Source of the DNA: Phoronis australis
Lineage: Eukaryota > Phoronida > Phoronidae
Direction: 5' to 3'
Assembly: GCA_002633005.1 (NCBI GenBank)
Contig: NMRA01000082.1
Span: 938,716 to 1,002,715 of the forward strand
Length of the DNA: 64,000 nucleotides
Shown here: piece after piece, positions 33,109 through 48,100 of the stretch
Numbering within the stretch: position 1 is the stretch's first letter
Layout: every line of letters starts with the position of its first letter
Made by a program: the position numbers and the translations under genes
Notes under the pieces: generated by a model
Databases searched by the model: none
Seen by the model: the letters and a program-made list of their open reading frames with translations, nothing else
What the model was told of the DNA's origin: nothing

Positions 33109-36100
33109 GTAGGCAAGTGAAGGGTTGGTGATATATCAAGGCTTGGAATTTTCTGCGGAAACGCGGATTTCCGCTTTTTTCAAATGTTCTGTCCGCGTAT
33201 TTTATTATATTTCTGCGTAAAAAAAAATCGGATTTGATATAAAATTTCCGCGGTAAATTCCTTTCTTACCACAGCATTGCCGACGACTTTCACCTCGAAA
33301 AGCGGAAGTTGCTCTTTATGTTTCGGAGGAACGTAAATTGTCAACATTGCCGAGGCATCTGGGATAGCGTGGTGGGATTTTCAATGGTGTCTCGTGTGAT
33401 TGTAAACCGCGGTGACAAATACTACGACTCTGCAGCCAAAAATATGTGGAGGTGGGAGTGGAGGAGTGGATGGACGAGATAAAAATACGCAGACGCATGC
33501 TACTGATGGTGGTAACGTTTTTTTTTATTTTTTAGTCCTTCGGATTTTTGTCGGCGAAAGTTTCACAAGGCTGGGCGGCGCATGTTTTGGGCCGTAAAAG
33601 TTTCCGCATTTTTTATCATTGGTAATTCCAAGCCCTGATTTATAGACCCAGTCACAGCCGAAGATTATTAAGCGCGTTCAGGCTATCCGGACGATGTAAG
33701 TGCCACATGCGGACATGGTTCCGTCACTTATAAATGCAATTCGTGGACATGAGAAACTCAGCTCACACCAACCGTCAGAAAGACACCTAACTTGCCAATC
33801 ACAGTAACAGACTCACAAAACATGCGTTGCCCAATTATTGTGCCTAACCTCACAAACACACGTCATTGGACACCGAGTCAGTGAGATGTGCTTGTGAGTT
33901 CAAGCACAGTCAATTTTTTTGGGTGTGCATAATTAAGCCATGTTTTGTGAGTAAAGCACCGTGTTTGATGCTCGGTTAGTCACGTTTGGCAGGCGGTGAG
34001 CAGTGTTTGTGAGTCAGTAAACTGGGATATCCAGTCCATGTGCTGTGTTTGTGAGTGAAGTTTCTTTGTTCGTATGTGAGGCAGCTTCGTTGTCCGACTA
34101 GCCTGGCATTGTAGAAATTCCTGGACATTGGTAAACATTGAATACATCAGTCTGTTCGTGTTTGGGTAGTTGATTTTTTAGCTTTTGCCCACTTTATTTA
34201 TAACTCAAGATTTATGAGTGCATCACTCACGGTGTAAACTCACATCAAAATTATCTTGGTCAATTTATGGGTTTCAATGATGAATGTTTGTTTTTTCAAG
34301 ACAGTTTAGTTTATGAGAACAAACAAATTTAATATGCAGGACTCCCAAAAATACAACTGCATTGCCCTGTCTAGAGTGTCTTAATCATCCTGTTTTCTCA
34401 GATTTATTGTTGACAAAATCAATTTAATCTTGTTTCAATTTCTTTCAGCAACTTACTATGGAAATCCTAGGTTGTACTATGGACAGCCTTGGACGATCCC
34501 TAAATCGTCTTTCGTGATACTGGACCGCAGCTTACCAACAGGTGTCGTTAGTAAATTTTACCTCTATGCTGCCGCTCCCAACACTCCTGTTGTGCTGCAG
34601 GTAAGTTTGTATGAAACGGACTTATTTCTTGAAGGACCTCAAGTCGTTCGTGGAAAAAAGATAAATGTACAATAATTGTTTAATGTAGTCATAACTCTTG
34701 TTATTTGCGTATAATGGTAAAATCTCATCAGTTTCAGACAAAAATAATTATTGCAAAAATTGCACTTTGCTCAATTTTCTAGTTCTATTATCATTGTTTT
34801 CAAAACATTTTCTGTTGGTAGCTATGGTACAGAACTTGAAAGTGACAAACCATTATTTTGGTAACCATAGCGTTCATGAAAAATGAGAAAATACAATTTC
34901 ACTTATCCACTATAGTGTGGCCTAAAATGGACAGATTTCATCACATTGAAGAGGGTTTGTTCAAACTTCTTTTGTTTTTTATAAAAACAAAATTAGAATT
35001 TGTTCTTCAAATCAAAAGTTTGACACGTTTTTATTAATTAGCACAGCCGCAGAAACCACTTTCGCATTATATCCAGGTTCTCTTGTTCTCCATTGCATAT
35101 ATTCACTACTTGGAACTAACCTAGAGGTGTAAGAGACACAGTCTTTCGCCTCGTTTTGGCATCATTTTTCAAACCAAATGGCAAAATTCTTATGTGCGGG
35201 TATCTGGGATTGAGCGTAAGTTGTAAGAACAGAAAAGTGAAAGCGGTTGACATTTTTGGACCTTGTTCATTATGCCTGACCTCCAGTTTGAAGAACAGTG
35301 CTGTTTTTTTATTAATTTTAGTTTAAATTTATAAAAATGGTTCAAAATGATTTTTACAGTTGTATTAAAGTAAAATAAGGAAATCAACCAAAAATGCTTC
35401 GGATCATTATGTCCCTTTTGTTGTCCATGAATGCAGATTAGTGATACATAAATGCAAATTATTGATACTTAAATCTCTACTGGAAAACAAGTTTCTGACT
35501 GTCTCTACTTAGTGTGATGTCAACAACTTTTGATTGATAGCGCCACCTGTGCGTTGGCAATTATGAGCTGGATGTCTAGCAAATCACCAAATTTGGCATG
35601 CCTATTTAGTTATGATTGACACTGCTCGGGGTGACATTGCCCTTATGTAATAGTAACCCAGTTATTACATTGTTTCAGGTATGGCGTCCAGAGGGAGGAA
35701 AGTTTACTTTGGTAGGGGAGCATGAATTTTCAGCATTTGCCCCTGGACCTTATCAGGTGAGTCATAGGAATGTTATCAAATCTCACCTGTCCTCATTTTG
35801 GAACATGAAATTTGGTCTTCAGAAAAAAACACAAATTATGGGTGGTTGTTCCTGTAAGAAGTGATGCATTAAAAACGGGTGGTATTTTTTGACCTGTTAA
35901 TGTTGACAGGTTGGTTATTTCAGCTGTCAAAACTCAAAAAAAAAAATGCAATTGGCATATTCACCTCTTTCACGAACGCGGGGCGCTGCTGTCGTGTTGA
36001 TCGAAAACGAGGTGCCTTGACAAACATGGCATCGTCTTGCAAGGTGGTGTGGTCAAAAGACTTATCAACGTTACCAAAAATCAAGTTGTCTGATGTTGAA

Positions 36101-39100
36101 TCGATCTTCAAAAAACATACCAATACTTACGGCAACTAGACTTTTACCCTCCTCAGCCATTCCTTAGTAGTTTTCCCTCTTTTGAAAAAGTGTGGAAGTC
36201 AGGGATATACCCAGGCTTTTAGTCTTGAAAAACCCTGCTCGCCTGCTGGGCGAGTGCCGGAGCCAGAAAATCTACTCGCCAAGCCCGAAGTTCGGTCACC
36301 CGGCCGTTGGCGTCAGTCACCACAAACTTGCTGCTAATTTAAATAAAAATCATCGTTTCGTGCACTGATGTCACCATCTATTAGGGCTACCGTATTCGCT
36401 CTAATAAGCCCTCAGGGGGACTCTTTTTGTAGCCTACTGCAGTTAAAACCTGGTCTCCGAAATGGGTGAAATCGGAAGCTAGGATTCATCAAATTTACGC
36501 GCTGTGACGTATGTGTAACCTATGACAGGCTAGCTACAAAACTGTGGTGCATTGCTATCTAACTCTGTTGTTAAATTACGATCTTTTTAAAATTAATGTG
36601 CTGAAATCCCAGGGCGAAAACTTGCCGACTGATGCGTCGCTGCTTCGCGATCGTCGATAGGACAACTTGAATTCTTGAGTAAAAATAGTTTTGACTCAAA
36701 TTACCTGAAATCCTCCCAAATAGCCTTTCCTAAAATTCTTAAGTTCCTGTGGACTCGGAGTTGGGATTAACCGCAGATTAAGTCAAAATCTGCGCTAGAT
36801 CGCACCCCGCAACGAGAAAAATCTGGACGAACACATATGTTGTTGTCACGTGACGTTTGTGTTGAAGTGAGTCAGCTGGTGTGCACCGAGTGAGCGAGCG
36901 CCTGCGTGTCATCAGTGTTCATTTGCCAGAGTAGCAGGCCCAATGAGCTGTATATGTAGTATATTTATCGCATTGAGCAGGCCCACATGTTATATGTGGG
37001 CCCTAGCGCGCGCTTCTTTGCCAAGTTTCGATTCGCGGTTTTTATAACTTTACGTGTACAAAGCAATCTGGATTCCTGTTATGGGAGAAGATCTGTACGG
37101 GAAAGATACAATACCAATCCCGTTGACCAGTACGCTGCGTCTGTTCTGAAGGGCCAGAACATATAGTGTGACACTTTCCTCGCAAGATCAGCAAATCTTT
37201 TTCGTTCTTTTTGAAGCCCTGCGAAACGGTTTGAAGTGTACAGCCACGGCTAAATACCGACATAGCGGCGAGACTCGTGGTCTACTAGAAATTCTGCGCA
37301 CAATGATTTTTCAGGACTGTCGGGTATTATTGATAAATTGAATACATTACTGTTGAATTTTAGAACTGTGAGGTATGAGACATTTTCGCACAAATATACA
37401 CACATTCATGGACTTGGCGCTTATTTTAGCGAAGTCTGAAAACGAGTGGGGACGCTAATGGGGGCATGGGCGCTTATTAGGACGAATGTTATGAAAATAA
37501 TTTTGGCTAAAATGACATTGTACATTACAATAAGAAATCAGTTCCAAGAAATATGGTATTTCATTTGCTATGAGCACATGGACCGGTCTTCCACCTTTCT
37601 CCCCTTTTCTTCGTTTCGGACTTGTCCACAAATTCTTTGTGTACGACCACACACTCTGTTTTTTTGACGAATTGCGTAACGGGTGACATGTACTAAATCG
37701 GTAGGGTCGCACTGCGCCGATGTTTTTTACTGCCGGAGCATCGACACGATGACCAAACTGAACCTTAAACTCATGATAAAAACAGCTCAAGGAGGAGGAA
37801 AATTATTCATATTCATCTGGGAAACGATATATAGTGCTTTTGCGCTCTGAAATTTGCTCGCCACCGGGCGACCGGCAAGTCAACTTCTACTCGCCCAGCA
37901 CCATTTTTGCTCGCATTGGCGACTGAGCGAGTGGCTAAGTATATCCCTGGGAAGGATACCGACGAGTTATTACTGGAATTGGTACGTTCAGGCACTGCAC
38001 AGTACACCATGGCCAGCTGATGATCACTCATGAGGGTTTATCATTGTGCCTCATTTTCGATCAGTATTTACAATGCCCTTGTTTCATCATTCCAGACTCT
38101 GTTCTAGTTCTCATTGGGAAATATTTTTCAGATAACTCCAACTTCCACTATCGTCACAAAATCAGGTGACAAGCTGGGCTATACATCCAAGTCAGACATC
38201 GCGACTATCGCCCGATTCTCACCTGGACAGGGACTCGGCAACAACGTTATGACGTACACATACCCTACTTCAACGCTGCCATCTGTAGGCCAGTCGTTTC
38301 CGTTCACGGGCTGGAGCTACAATTATTTGATATCTCTCGGCGTGGCTGTTTTTGCAAGTGAGGACTCTTTTTTACATTGCAGGCTTGTTTTCTTAATTTT
38401 TTTTGGTAATGATTTAGATGTAATGATGCTAATAAGAGGTTGTTCTACAACCTTTGTGGAACAATATTCTCTGCAAATATACATTTATGTTACTTTGTTC
38501 AACAGGCAGTGTCCAGCCAGAAACTCCGACAACCAGTGCCATTACTACACCAGTGCCATCTGGCGAGTGGAAGCCACCTGCTGGAGGTTTGTGAAACTTA
38601 AAATGTTGAATTTCATGCAGATGGCATGTGTGCATTTCAGTACTTGAACGACAAAGTCTCTAAGCATCATTCACAAGGTTGTAATTATATTAAGTATCCA
38701 TAATTATATTAAGTATCCATGGCAACTGTCAACACATAACAAATCACCCAGAGTTTCTTTTACAAATCATGTTTTTGTTACTTTAAGTTCTTGTAATGGA
38801 TTTTGGTTACCTGTTGTTAAAACTCCTCTTTTAGCGTGGTACACAAATTTGTTATTCCTGGCCATATTTGCATGCCTGGGTATATGTCCAACCCCTGGTA
38901 TAATCTTGCCATTTTTTGTTTTCCCTGTGTGAAGTACATATTCAGTTCGCTTAATTCATGTCGTATCAAATTGACATTGTCACTCGGTTGTGCCTTATCT
39001 CTTGGAGTTGTGCTTCCTCGATAACAGATCCCGGCAGCATACATTTACAAGCACACGTCAGTTGAAGCATTTTTGTGCATTCAAGATTAGCTGTCACTGA

Positions 39101-42100
39101 CTGTTCCTTGTGTCGCGTCATTCAGACACGAATGTCCAATACAAGCACAAACACATTTTTCAAAAGAACCCATGCGCAACCCCATCAGCTTACAATTGTA
39201 TGGTAATTAAAGTTTTGCGTATACCATAAGACTTATGGTGAAGAAAGTCTTTTACTGCAGATCAAGTTTTAAATTCTTGTAACCTCCCAAATTCATCGCA
39301 ATGCATTAGTTGTTCTTTGCTTTACTTTCAGTTCATTATGCTGGAAACATCCTGCGGTCAGGCTCGACTTGGAACCAACCACGAGGCACCTACCTGTTTA
39401 ATCGAATCTCCATACCCATGGGAACTGTAGACGGTGTGTACGTGTCCCTCACGACGGGCGGTCATGCCGTTTGGGTTCAACTATGGCAGAGGTCAAGCGG
39501 GACAACTTTCGTGCTCAAAGAGTCCCAGTTCTTTGCCGCTCAGACCGCCGGCAACTTCAAGGTAACACAAGCCTAGCTGAGAACACGGTTTGACTAGGTA
39601 GATTAAATGGTTGTTGTAGCTTTTGGTATAAATGAGGAAAACAACGTATTAGATGAAGATCGGTTGGAAGTTCATAGAGCTTAATCTTGCATGGCTTGAC
39701 ATTTTTTGCTAATGCCTTGCAGTGTTTGTGTCACCGCTGCCAACTCTCGATTGCTCAGTTATAATAATTTTTGAAGGACTGACCAATAAAATACCTGCTT
39801 AGTATGTGATTTTGTATTTTGGGATATATCACCTGTTTTCGAAATCAAATGTTAAAATGTTGAGATCTAAATTACGGATATGAGTATTCAGGGGAATTAC
39901 GCTTCCATTTCAAAACCGAGAAAAAGGATCATGCTGACTTCAGCATCCCAGGCCATATACAACATTGGTATGAGGAATTACAGCGAGATGTCGAGATTTC
40001 TTGATGATGTGAGAAGTCAAATGAACCATGCCGACAGCAAAAACCAAAAAACATTGATCTGATGAGATGAGTTTTTACGTAATGTTGCTTTTTTAGTTAA
40101 TACGATTTGAAATAGAAAATTTTCGTTTTGGGTTGTATCACACCCTCGTTCAATTAAAGTTCAATCTTTATGCAAGTGGTGGAAATCACACAAGTTTTCC
40201 ATTTGCAATATACAGAATTTTAACATACAGGCAACAGATCCTGTGGTTAGTGGGTTGGCCACCCTGCTTTATGGATTTGAAATCAGAAGATTGCCGTCTG
40301 AAAGAAATTTACAAATGCTGTTTCAGCAAAAGCATTCACTTCCTGCTTAGCCACTTGCGTAATCTACGCAGCCAGCTAACTTTGGATTTTGATGTATTTT
40401 CTCCATGGTCTTGTTACGACGTTGTGTGTCTATTTCAACTTTTTGTTGTTTTATTTCAGAATTGCAGTAGGTATATTGTTACCACCGACGGTAATTTTAT
40501 GTAACACTTATAGTTTTGTGTTTTACACGTTTTTTGCTGTTGGAGGGAAGTTCATTGAGTTCATCAGAAGTGAAGGAATTTTGCTAAAGATTGATAATTT
40601 AATAAGGAAATTAAAATTTTATGTAGGTTGTGTTCAGTCGGCCTGTAGAGATCAAAGATGGTTCCTACAAACTGGCGTTTACCACCGACAGTGACGTCGG
40701 AATTGTTGCCCGCAACAACCCTCCTGCTGGCGAATCGGCCGACGAGGTCTACAAGTACGAATTCGCGGGGTCCAACTTTCCTATCAATCTCGGCGAATCA
40801 CACACCTTCAACTACAACTTTGGCGACAGTAGCTTCCAGTTCTCTATTGGCATAGCTATTGTCAAGTGTGAGTTACTTACTCTGTTGTTTAATATAATTG
40901 TTTATGGCTGTTTTAAACTCACTTTCCACAAAATGTATAACTTTTGACTTAGACCTCCTGCCGTTATGAAAATGGTCTCAACTTTTTTTTGCTCGTACTG
41001 TAAGTGATTCCTGGGTTTGAAACCATGACAACTGGCACGTCTTTTGTATTGATTGAGACTTGGTTCAACAATTTAGCTGTAATTGTCACAGCTGGTCATT
41101 CTATGTATTGAGCGTAGACTCAAACAATTATGAAATGTCCTTTCTCTGTGCAGAAATCACCAGCACCACCAATTTAACTAATAGAGCGAACTGAGGCCCG
41201 CTTCAGTGTTATCTAGTTCCACTTTGTTGTCTCTGACCTCATTGGTGAGAGATAATGCTTTATTTCACCGGCTTTATTTTCTGATTGACAGCCGGTGCCT
41301 CTGTTCCGCCTAGTTTGACGACAACTGTACCGTTGACAACCACGCAATCAGTAGAGGGCACCACCGTAGAGTTTACATGGTCTCCGCCAACTGGAGGTAA
41401 ACTTTATTCCATGTATGGAAGTAAGGAGTGTTCAAGTAAACTATAATGGCAGCTTGAACAATGCCAATTAACAGGGCAGGCCCTGCTGAAGATATCTTGG
41501 ATTTGTCTGTGCAAAATGTTAATGTATATGTGCATGATTCAACATCTGTTCAAAAGATCTGTCAGCAAAACTTTTATTTCGATTTAAATATGATGGAAGC
41601 TGTAATGAATACTGACTAAGAGAGTGAAAGCCTCAAGTTTGATGATGTATCACTAGTGACTGCTTTTTGCACCATTTTAATGGAAGCTAGGTTTTCATTT
41701 CTGTATGAAATTCTAGAAAGTGGGCCATAGATTTCACCCAGTTCATTGCGTTACAAACAAATGATTGCTGTGTAAAAAATTAGAAAGTTAACAAGATTCA
41801 TCATTTCATCTTCCAGCGACATACATTGGGAATCCCCCAAGACCTGGCTCTATATCCTGGTCATCACAAAGAGCCACTTACTTGCTCAGACAGGTGCCCC
41901 TCACAAGTGGCTATGTCGATCGGTTCTATTTTTCTGCCATCGGTCCGACCTCTCTGTTCTTTCAAATATGGACACCTGTACAGGGGGATTTTTTCAAAAT
42001 GGTGGCATCCAAGCAGTTTTCAACCTCCACCAGAGGAGAATATCAGGTGAATTATGACTTTCTCTGCCTTGGTCACTTGAGAACTTTTGCCATCAACCAT

Positions 42101-45100
42101 TGAATGTTGTGCTTGTGATTCTTGCTTGAAGTGAGAAAATGTGGTTAAGGCCTGTCATCTGTGGATAAGCCTGAAAATTACCTTTGTCAGCAATGACTGC
42201 TAGTGGAATGTTTATTGACAGTGCAACGCTAGTCGTGAATATTAGTCAAACTTAAACTTCATGGAGGAAAAGGAGAACCTAAACTGAAAAGCGTGAAAAA
42301 GAAAACCCTGACACAAGAAGTAAATTCGGACTTAATTCTGATACCCCTGCTGTGTACTGACATTTGTATTATGTGTTCGTCTCCTATCACAGGTGAAGTT
42401 TGACCAGCCCATCGCGGTGACTGCAAACGACCGTTTCAGTTTTACTATTACTGTCGACAAGGGTGATGTAGCACGACGTATTCCGGCGCAGGGTGAATCG
42501 GCAGATGTCATATACACCCGAACGTTCACAGGGAATCAATATCCAAGTGTTGGACAGACATATGGCTTCTTCTATTCCTTCACAGAGTCTGTCTACAAGT
42601 ACTCGGTTGGCGTAGCTATCAGACCAGGTCTGTCTTCATGAACATTATATTCAGTACGATTTTTAGGTCAAAGTATAAGCTAATAGTTTTATACCGTCCT
42701 GTATTTCGCCCTGTTTGACTGCTCGCTAAAAACAAAAATTGAATAAGACCTTTTGCTCTCATGAAATTGGTCTAACTGATTCTTTAGAGTGATAGGATTA
42801 TTTCCCGGTAACGAATATTCAGGGCATGAAATTCCCCTATTTTGAGAGGACTTACTTTTTTTGGTTTCGATTTCCTTTCATTTGATTTCCAGTTTCCTCT
42901 ATTTTCGTTTCTTTTTATCATTATTTTGATGTGGGACGAGGATTGGTTGAAATGAACAAAATAAAGTTTAGTGTCATTTTTTAAGATTTTCATCAATGCA
43001 CGTGGATTATACATGTAGTGACCCCTAGTGTCCAATATTGTAACCATTGTGATCTTCAGTTTATGGCTTCCTTCTTGCAGAGTTTTATGTGGGAAACCTT
43101 GCTGCTCCTGGTGTTTCCTGGGACGGTAGTACTACGGCTTCCTACATATTCAACGACCTTGACCTTCCTCGTGGATTGGTCGACAGCGTGTATGCCTATT
43201 TCACGCTCACTCAGCGTCCCACTCGACTGCAAATATGGCTGCCGAAGCCAAACGGATTATTCACCCTTCTGCATGAGAAGTACTTCATAGCAGCCTCTGT
43301 TGGTGTACATAAAGTATGTTGAAAGTTTCAGTTACTTTACGACGTCTTGACTTGTTCAATCTTGCAGACGGTATATTTAACAGAGCAAGACCGGTTTTAT
43401 AAATAACCACAATACTGTTTGTTGGATAACTCCATTTTGCCAACTCATTTTTGGATGACCAGGTCTGTTGGCCGATGACTACAGTTAACTTTGAGCTTTT
43501 AACCATAAGAAGAGTTGACATGTTTTTATGTCCCCCACTACAGGGAACAGAAGTAGAAGATAAGTTATTGATAATGGCTTCTGTTTAACATTGAATTAGT
43601 TATCGACTGTGTCATATTTTGTTCCATGAGTAACCCTGCAATTGAATTGTTATCATAAGGCTCTATGTCTTGTTCTTGTCTACATTTGCTTATATTTTTT
43701 ACACTGTACTGTATAGATTAACTTCAACTCGCCAGTTTTGCTCACGGGCTCCGAGAAGTTTGGCTTCACCACAGATGTGTCTGCGGCAGCCATTGCTCGT
43801 AGGTCTCCAACCACTGGTCAAGCAGGAGACGTGCTGTACAAGTACAAGATATTTCAGTTCAAGTACCCTTCTGTTGGTAGAGACTACCCCTTGCAGCTCT
43901 CTCAGCCTGACTCACAGTTTTCGTACTCCGTAGGGCTGACCATTCACCCTGGTATAATTCTTTTAATATCATTAAAATTACCTTTTTAGCGTCGGATTAG
44001 TTTTATTTATGTAGGGGAATTGTTGTCTTATTTAGCACACAACATAGTCGATATGCGAAATTTTGTTTTGTCAGATATCTTAAAAAATAAAACGAAGACA
44101 TATAGCATATTACTTGCATAGCGTGTAAATGTCATTAAACATTTGGTATTGTTTCCACTATTTGAAGCTGGGTAATCAGCCTTTGTTGAATGGAAAATGA
44201 TAATTTCGGCTATGCAATTTTTTGTGGAATTTAGTGGAGACTTCTTCATGCAGCGCTTCATCATTTGTGTAATTTCAAATGTTGTATAACTTAAATATGA
44301 CATGCATTTAAGATGCTGGTACTCATTTTTTGAAAAATTAAACAAAAAATGTAATATCTGCTGTATGGTAATGTTTCGTAAATCCTAACTTCAATGGAAT
44401 TTTGTTATTTTAGATGTATTAGGCTAACCAAGTAGTCCTAGCAAAGCCTTAGCAATATATATTTAGTCATGTAAATGTAGGCTTGTCAAATAATAGGCGA
44501 AGTTGACTTTTCGTGATATATTGCGTCACCGTGAGATCCCTGAACAGACGACAAAAGATTAATAACAGTTGTGTTGAATAGGGGTTTGAATAGAACACCA
44601 TTGCGTTTGGTTGTTATTCGCTACTGTTCGAATTAAATGGTTATTCTCGCGGTGACATAGACAAAAGCAAGCCAATATGCCAATCAGTTTGTTACATTTG
44701 GCAATTGATGGGAAAGTGATCTGAGCGATGCTTTTAACATACTGTAGGAACCAATTTTTTTGTTGTTGGCATTCAAGATAGGCTTTAATTTAGTCAATGT
44801 ATATCATAACTTAGTTTACATTATTTTATCTGTCTTCAGGTGAAACGTCTGCCAAACCACAGACAGTACCACCAACCCAACCATTGTCAACAACCACAGT
44901 GGCACCCCCTCCTGTGACAACAGCAAAATCGGGGTGGACTGCACCTTCAGGATGTGAGTGCGCCCTTCTATGAATTTCAAGAATGTGACTCTAAATGTCA
45001 GGTGTATGAGAGGTTTTTATCTGCCACAGGTTGTGTTTTCGGCATTTTTAAAGCATGCGTTTTCTCCCAGTTAATTTTTAGTGAAATAGTATGGAAAAAA

Positions 45101-48100
45101 GTATCGATGATGTGTAAGTTTTGATCCTGAAGTGAATTTACGAGAAAGGCTAACCATTATGCAATGTATTGTTAAGTAATGTGCATTTTTCTTAAATTGA
45201 AAATTGATTTTTTAACTAGCCCTGTGGTGAAATTGTAAGTCTGTGTCCCTTTGTTTTTTTTTCACTTTTCAAGTTTTGTTGTAATTATTTTGTTTTTGTT
45301 TCTTGTGTCTTTATCAAATTATGCATTACATGTTAAGTGTGATAATTAGGACATGTGTGTGACTTGGTGAGCGTGGACTTGTGTCTACTAACTTTATTTA
45401 TATGAATTTTAAAAGAAGGCAAATAGAACCTCTTCACAAAGGCAACCTGTCTGCTGTCTTAGGTGAAATTTACTTAAGACCAGATTCTATAATTCCGGCC
45501 CAGTGTGTACAAGTACTGTTTGGGAACAGAGCCTACTCACAACTTTGACCTTTGGGATGTAAGCTTCTCATGGTAAAAAGACAGATTTGCCTTCTTATTT
45601 TATTTTGGATGGTAAGGAGGCAGGTTAGGGTTTTCATAAGAGTTCATGGGTGAAGTTGTTTTCAGATAGTGCATAAACCTCCGGATCCACCTTCAAATTG
45701 CATGATTTTGTTAATGCTACGATCATTTTGGATATCTGTGTTGTTGCATATTAAAATAGGTGTCACGTGTAATGTGCTGTTGCACGCACACTGGTTTATT
45801 TCGAAGTTGACATTAACTGTTTCACCTGTAACCTAATAGTAGTGCCACAAACCTCCTCATAAACAAATATGTGCATTTGCTCTAACGACACTGTTGAACT
45901 GAAAATTGCCAATCAAGAATTAAAGAGGCTGCAGATGCCAAGATGGTGATGACAGAGGGAGGATATCGTGGCATTTGAGGAGCGTGTGTGGATGCAAAAT
46001 TGGACTTAAATTTTTGCTCCCCAATATCCGTACCATGCCTGTGATTGTACAGAAAATTGTGTCACATGTTGGTGTATGTGCTTTTAGTGACATTTGCTGG
46101 CAATATACCCCGTTCAGGCTCGGACTGGGCATTGTCCACCATGGGGTCATTCATACTGTCTTCAGTCAACTTGCCAGCTGGACGACTGGACAGTGTGTAT
46201 GCCTACTATGCACTGACCATGCGGCCTTCATTCATTCAGCTATGGAGATGGGCTGGAGGCAATTCGTACAAGCTCCTTGTTAGCAAGTATTACTTTGCCA
46301 CCAAAGTTGGAGAACAGAGGGTAAGTTTAGTTGTAGCTGGTAGGATACTACATTCTGATCAGAACTTTTGTGAATTTTAGAGAGCATGTTTTGCAGTCAT
46401 GAAATGTGAACAACTTTTGCTTAGTGAGGTTATAGCATTCATTTGGGGAATTCATTTTGCCAGTCATAGTTGCCATCTAGTCTGCTGAAAAATCTGGTTC
46501 TTTGTAGAAACTGTTCTGATGAGTGCACACTCAGCTTAAGTGCAGAAAAATGCACTGGAACAAAATTCTTGCTTTTGGCTGCCAGTCAATCACAGAAATC
46601 AAGGCCAGTGACTTTATGAGTTAAACATATTTAAAATACTTTCCTTGTGGGGTTTACCGCTGCAACCACTGAAGTCACGAGTTCGAATTTGTGTTGGGGT
46701 GTAATCTGATAAACAGGTTTCTCACCGTTGTGCCTTAAGATAGTGGACCTTGCAAACTAATTCCTTATCCTTGCGATATCTTAGTCAAATTAGTTAGAAA
46801 CATAGTGTAAAGCGACAATAGAAGTACGAAGTAGGTTGAATATTGCCAGGTGTTTTTAAGAGTATGATTAATTTTGTGGCGAAAATGATTCGCCGCAAAT
46901 CACTCAACTGTGTCCAATGAGTATCGTAATATGGTGCTGGGGAATAACACTGCATGATGCTGGCTATGTGAGCCTGCGAGGTATGTCATTAGTGCAAGGG
47001 TCACGTATTTGCAGATTTTTTTGTTCTCACATTTTTAAGTCTATGTTATGTTAAAATTTTAGTAATTGTTTAGTTTCAGGTTTAGATTAACATACAATTA
47101 GTTGGGAGCTTGCAAACACATCTTTAAGGGCTATAATTAAGTATTGGGGATATTCTAATAAGTCAAACCATTTGCTCTTTGAATAATGAAAACCTGATTG
47201 TAAATTAGTTTCTGTTCACTGTCTCTAGTGGAAGACTTCAAATTGAGAAATGAGATTAGCGGTTGTGAGTTACGTGTCATTTCCACAGCACTGTCACTTA
47301 AATGAGCTTGCTATACATTTTTTTTCAGATTTACTTCGACTCTAAAATAACTCTTGATGGAACTGAAAAGATCGGCTTTACTCCCGATGTCACCCAGTGT
47401 GCCATTGCTCGTGTGTCTCCCCCTAGTGGCCAGTCTCCAGACCGGGTTGACAAATACTTGTTCACGGGCACGAACTACCCGGCAGTAGGAAGTAGTTATG
47501 CAGTGGCGTACTCTGCTGGAGACTCCAGTTATATTTACTCAATTGGAGTCGCAGTGGACACATGTAAGTCCGTCTGACACCAGTGCATTCCTTATTGTGT
47601 AGCTTGAACTGCCCTAACTGGTCTACTTTTCAAAGCATTGTCTGCTGTCCCTGTTGACAATCTTTTTCACACTGTAAATTGGCTAAGTTTCAAAACAAAA
47701 AGTCTTAACTATTTTCTATTAATTTACTGTAAATTTTTATTCCCTGCCGGCTTTATTCTGGGATTGGATGAAATTTGTTAGTTTTTGTGAAGACTGTTGT
47801 GCGCATCTTATAGAACTGGACCTATCCTGAAGATAAGTAAAATTCAAATCCAATAACCAAATGAACTGGAGCTGTTTTCATAGACAGTACAAGTTCATGT
47901 ACAAGAATCATGTGTGCCCTCTACATTAATGTACAAGTAGATGGCCCCACTTCTGAGGCTCGAAATGAAGTTTTGCTGATGTCATTTTAACAAGAATATT
48001 CATTTAAAGTAATTTTTAAAGCTGTTGTATCAAAAGCATTTTCATCTTTGGTGAATAAATGAACCTAGGAATATTTTTTTACGGAGATGTGGTCTGTTGT

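Noticed and set aside
46679-46700. GAGTTCGAATT, a tRNA/SINE B-box-like word
   Set aside because: No matching A box or cloverleaf; the homologous intron of module 6 has GTTTGAATT at this place, so it looks like ordinary intron divergence.
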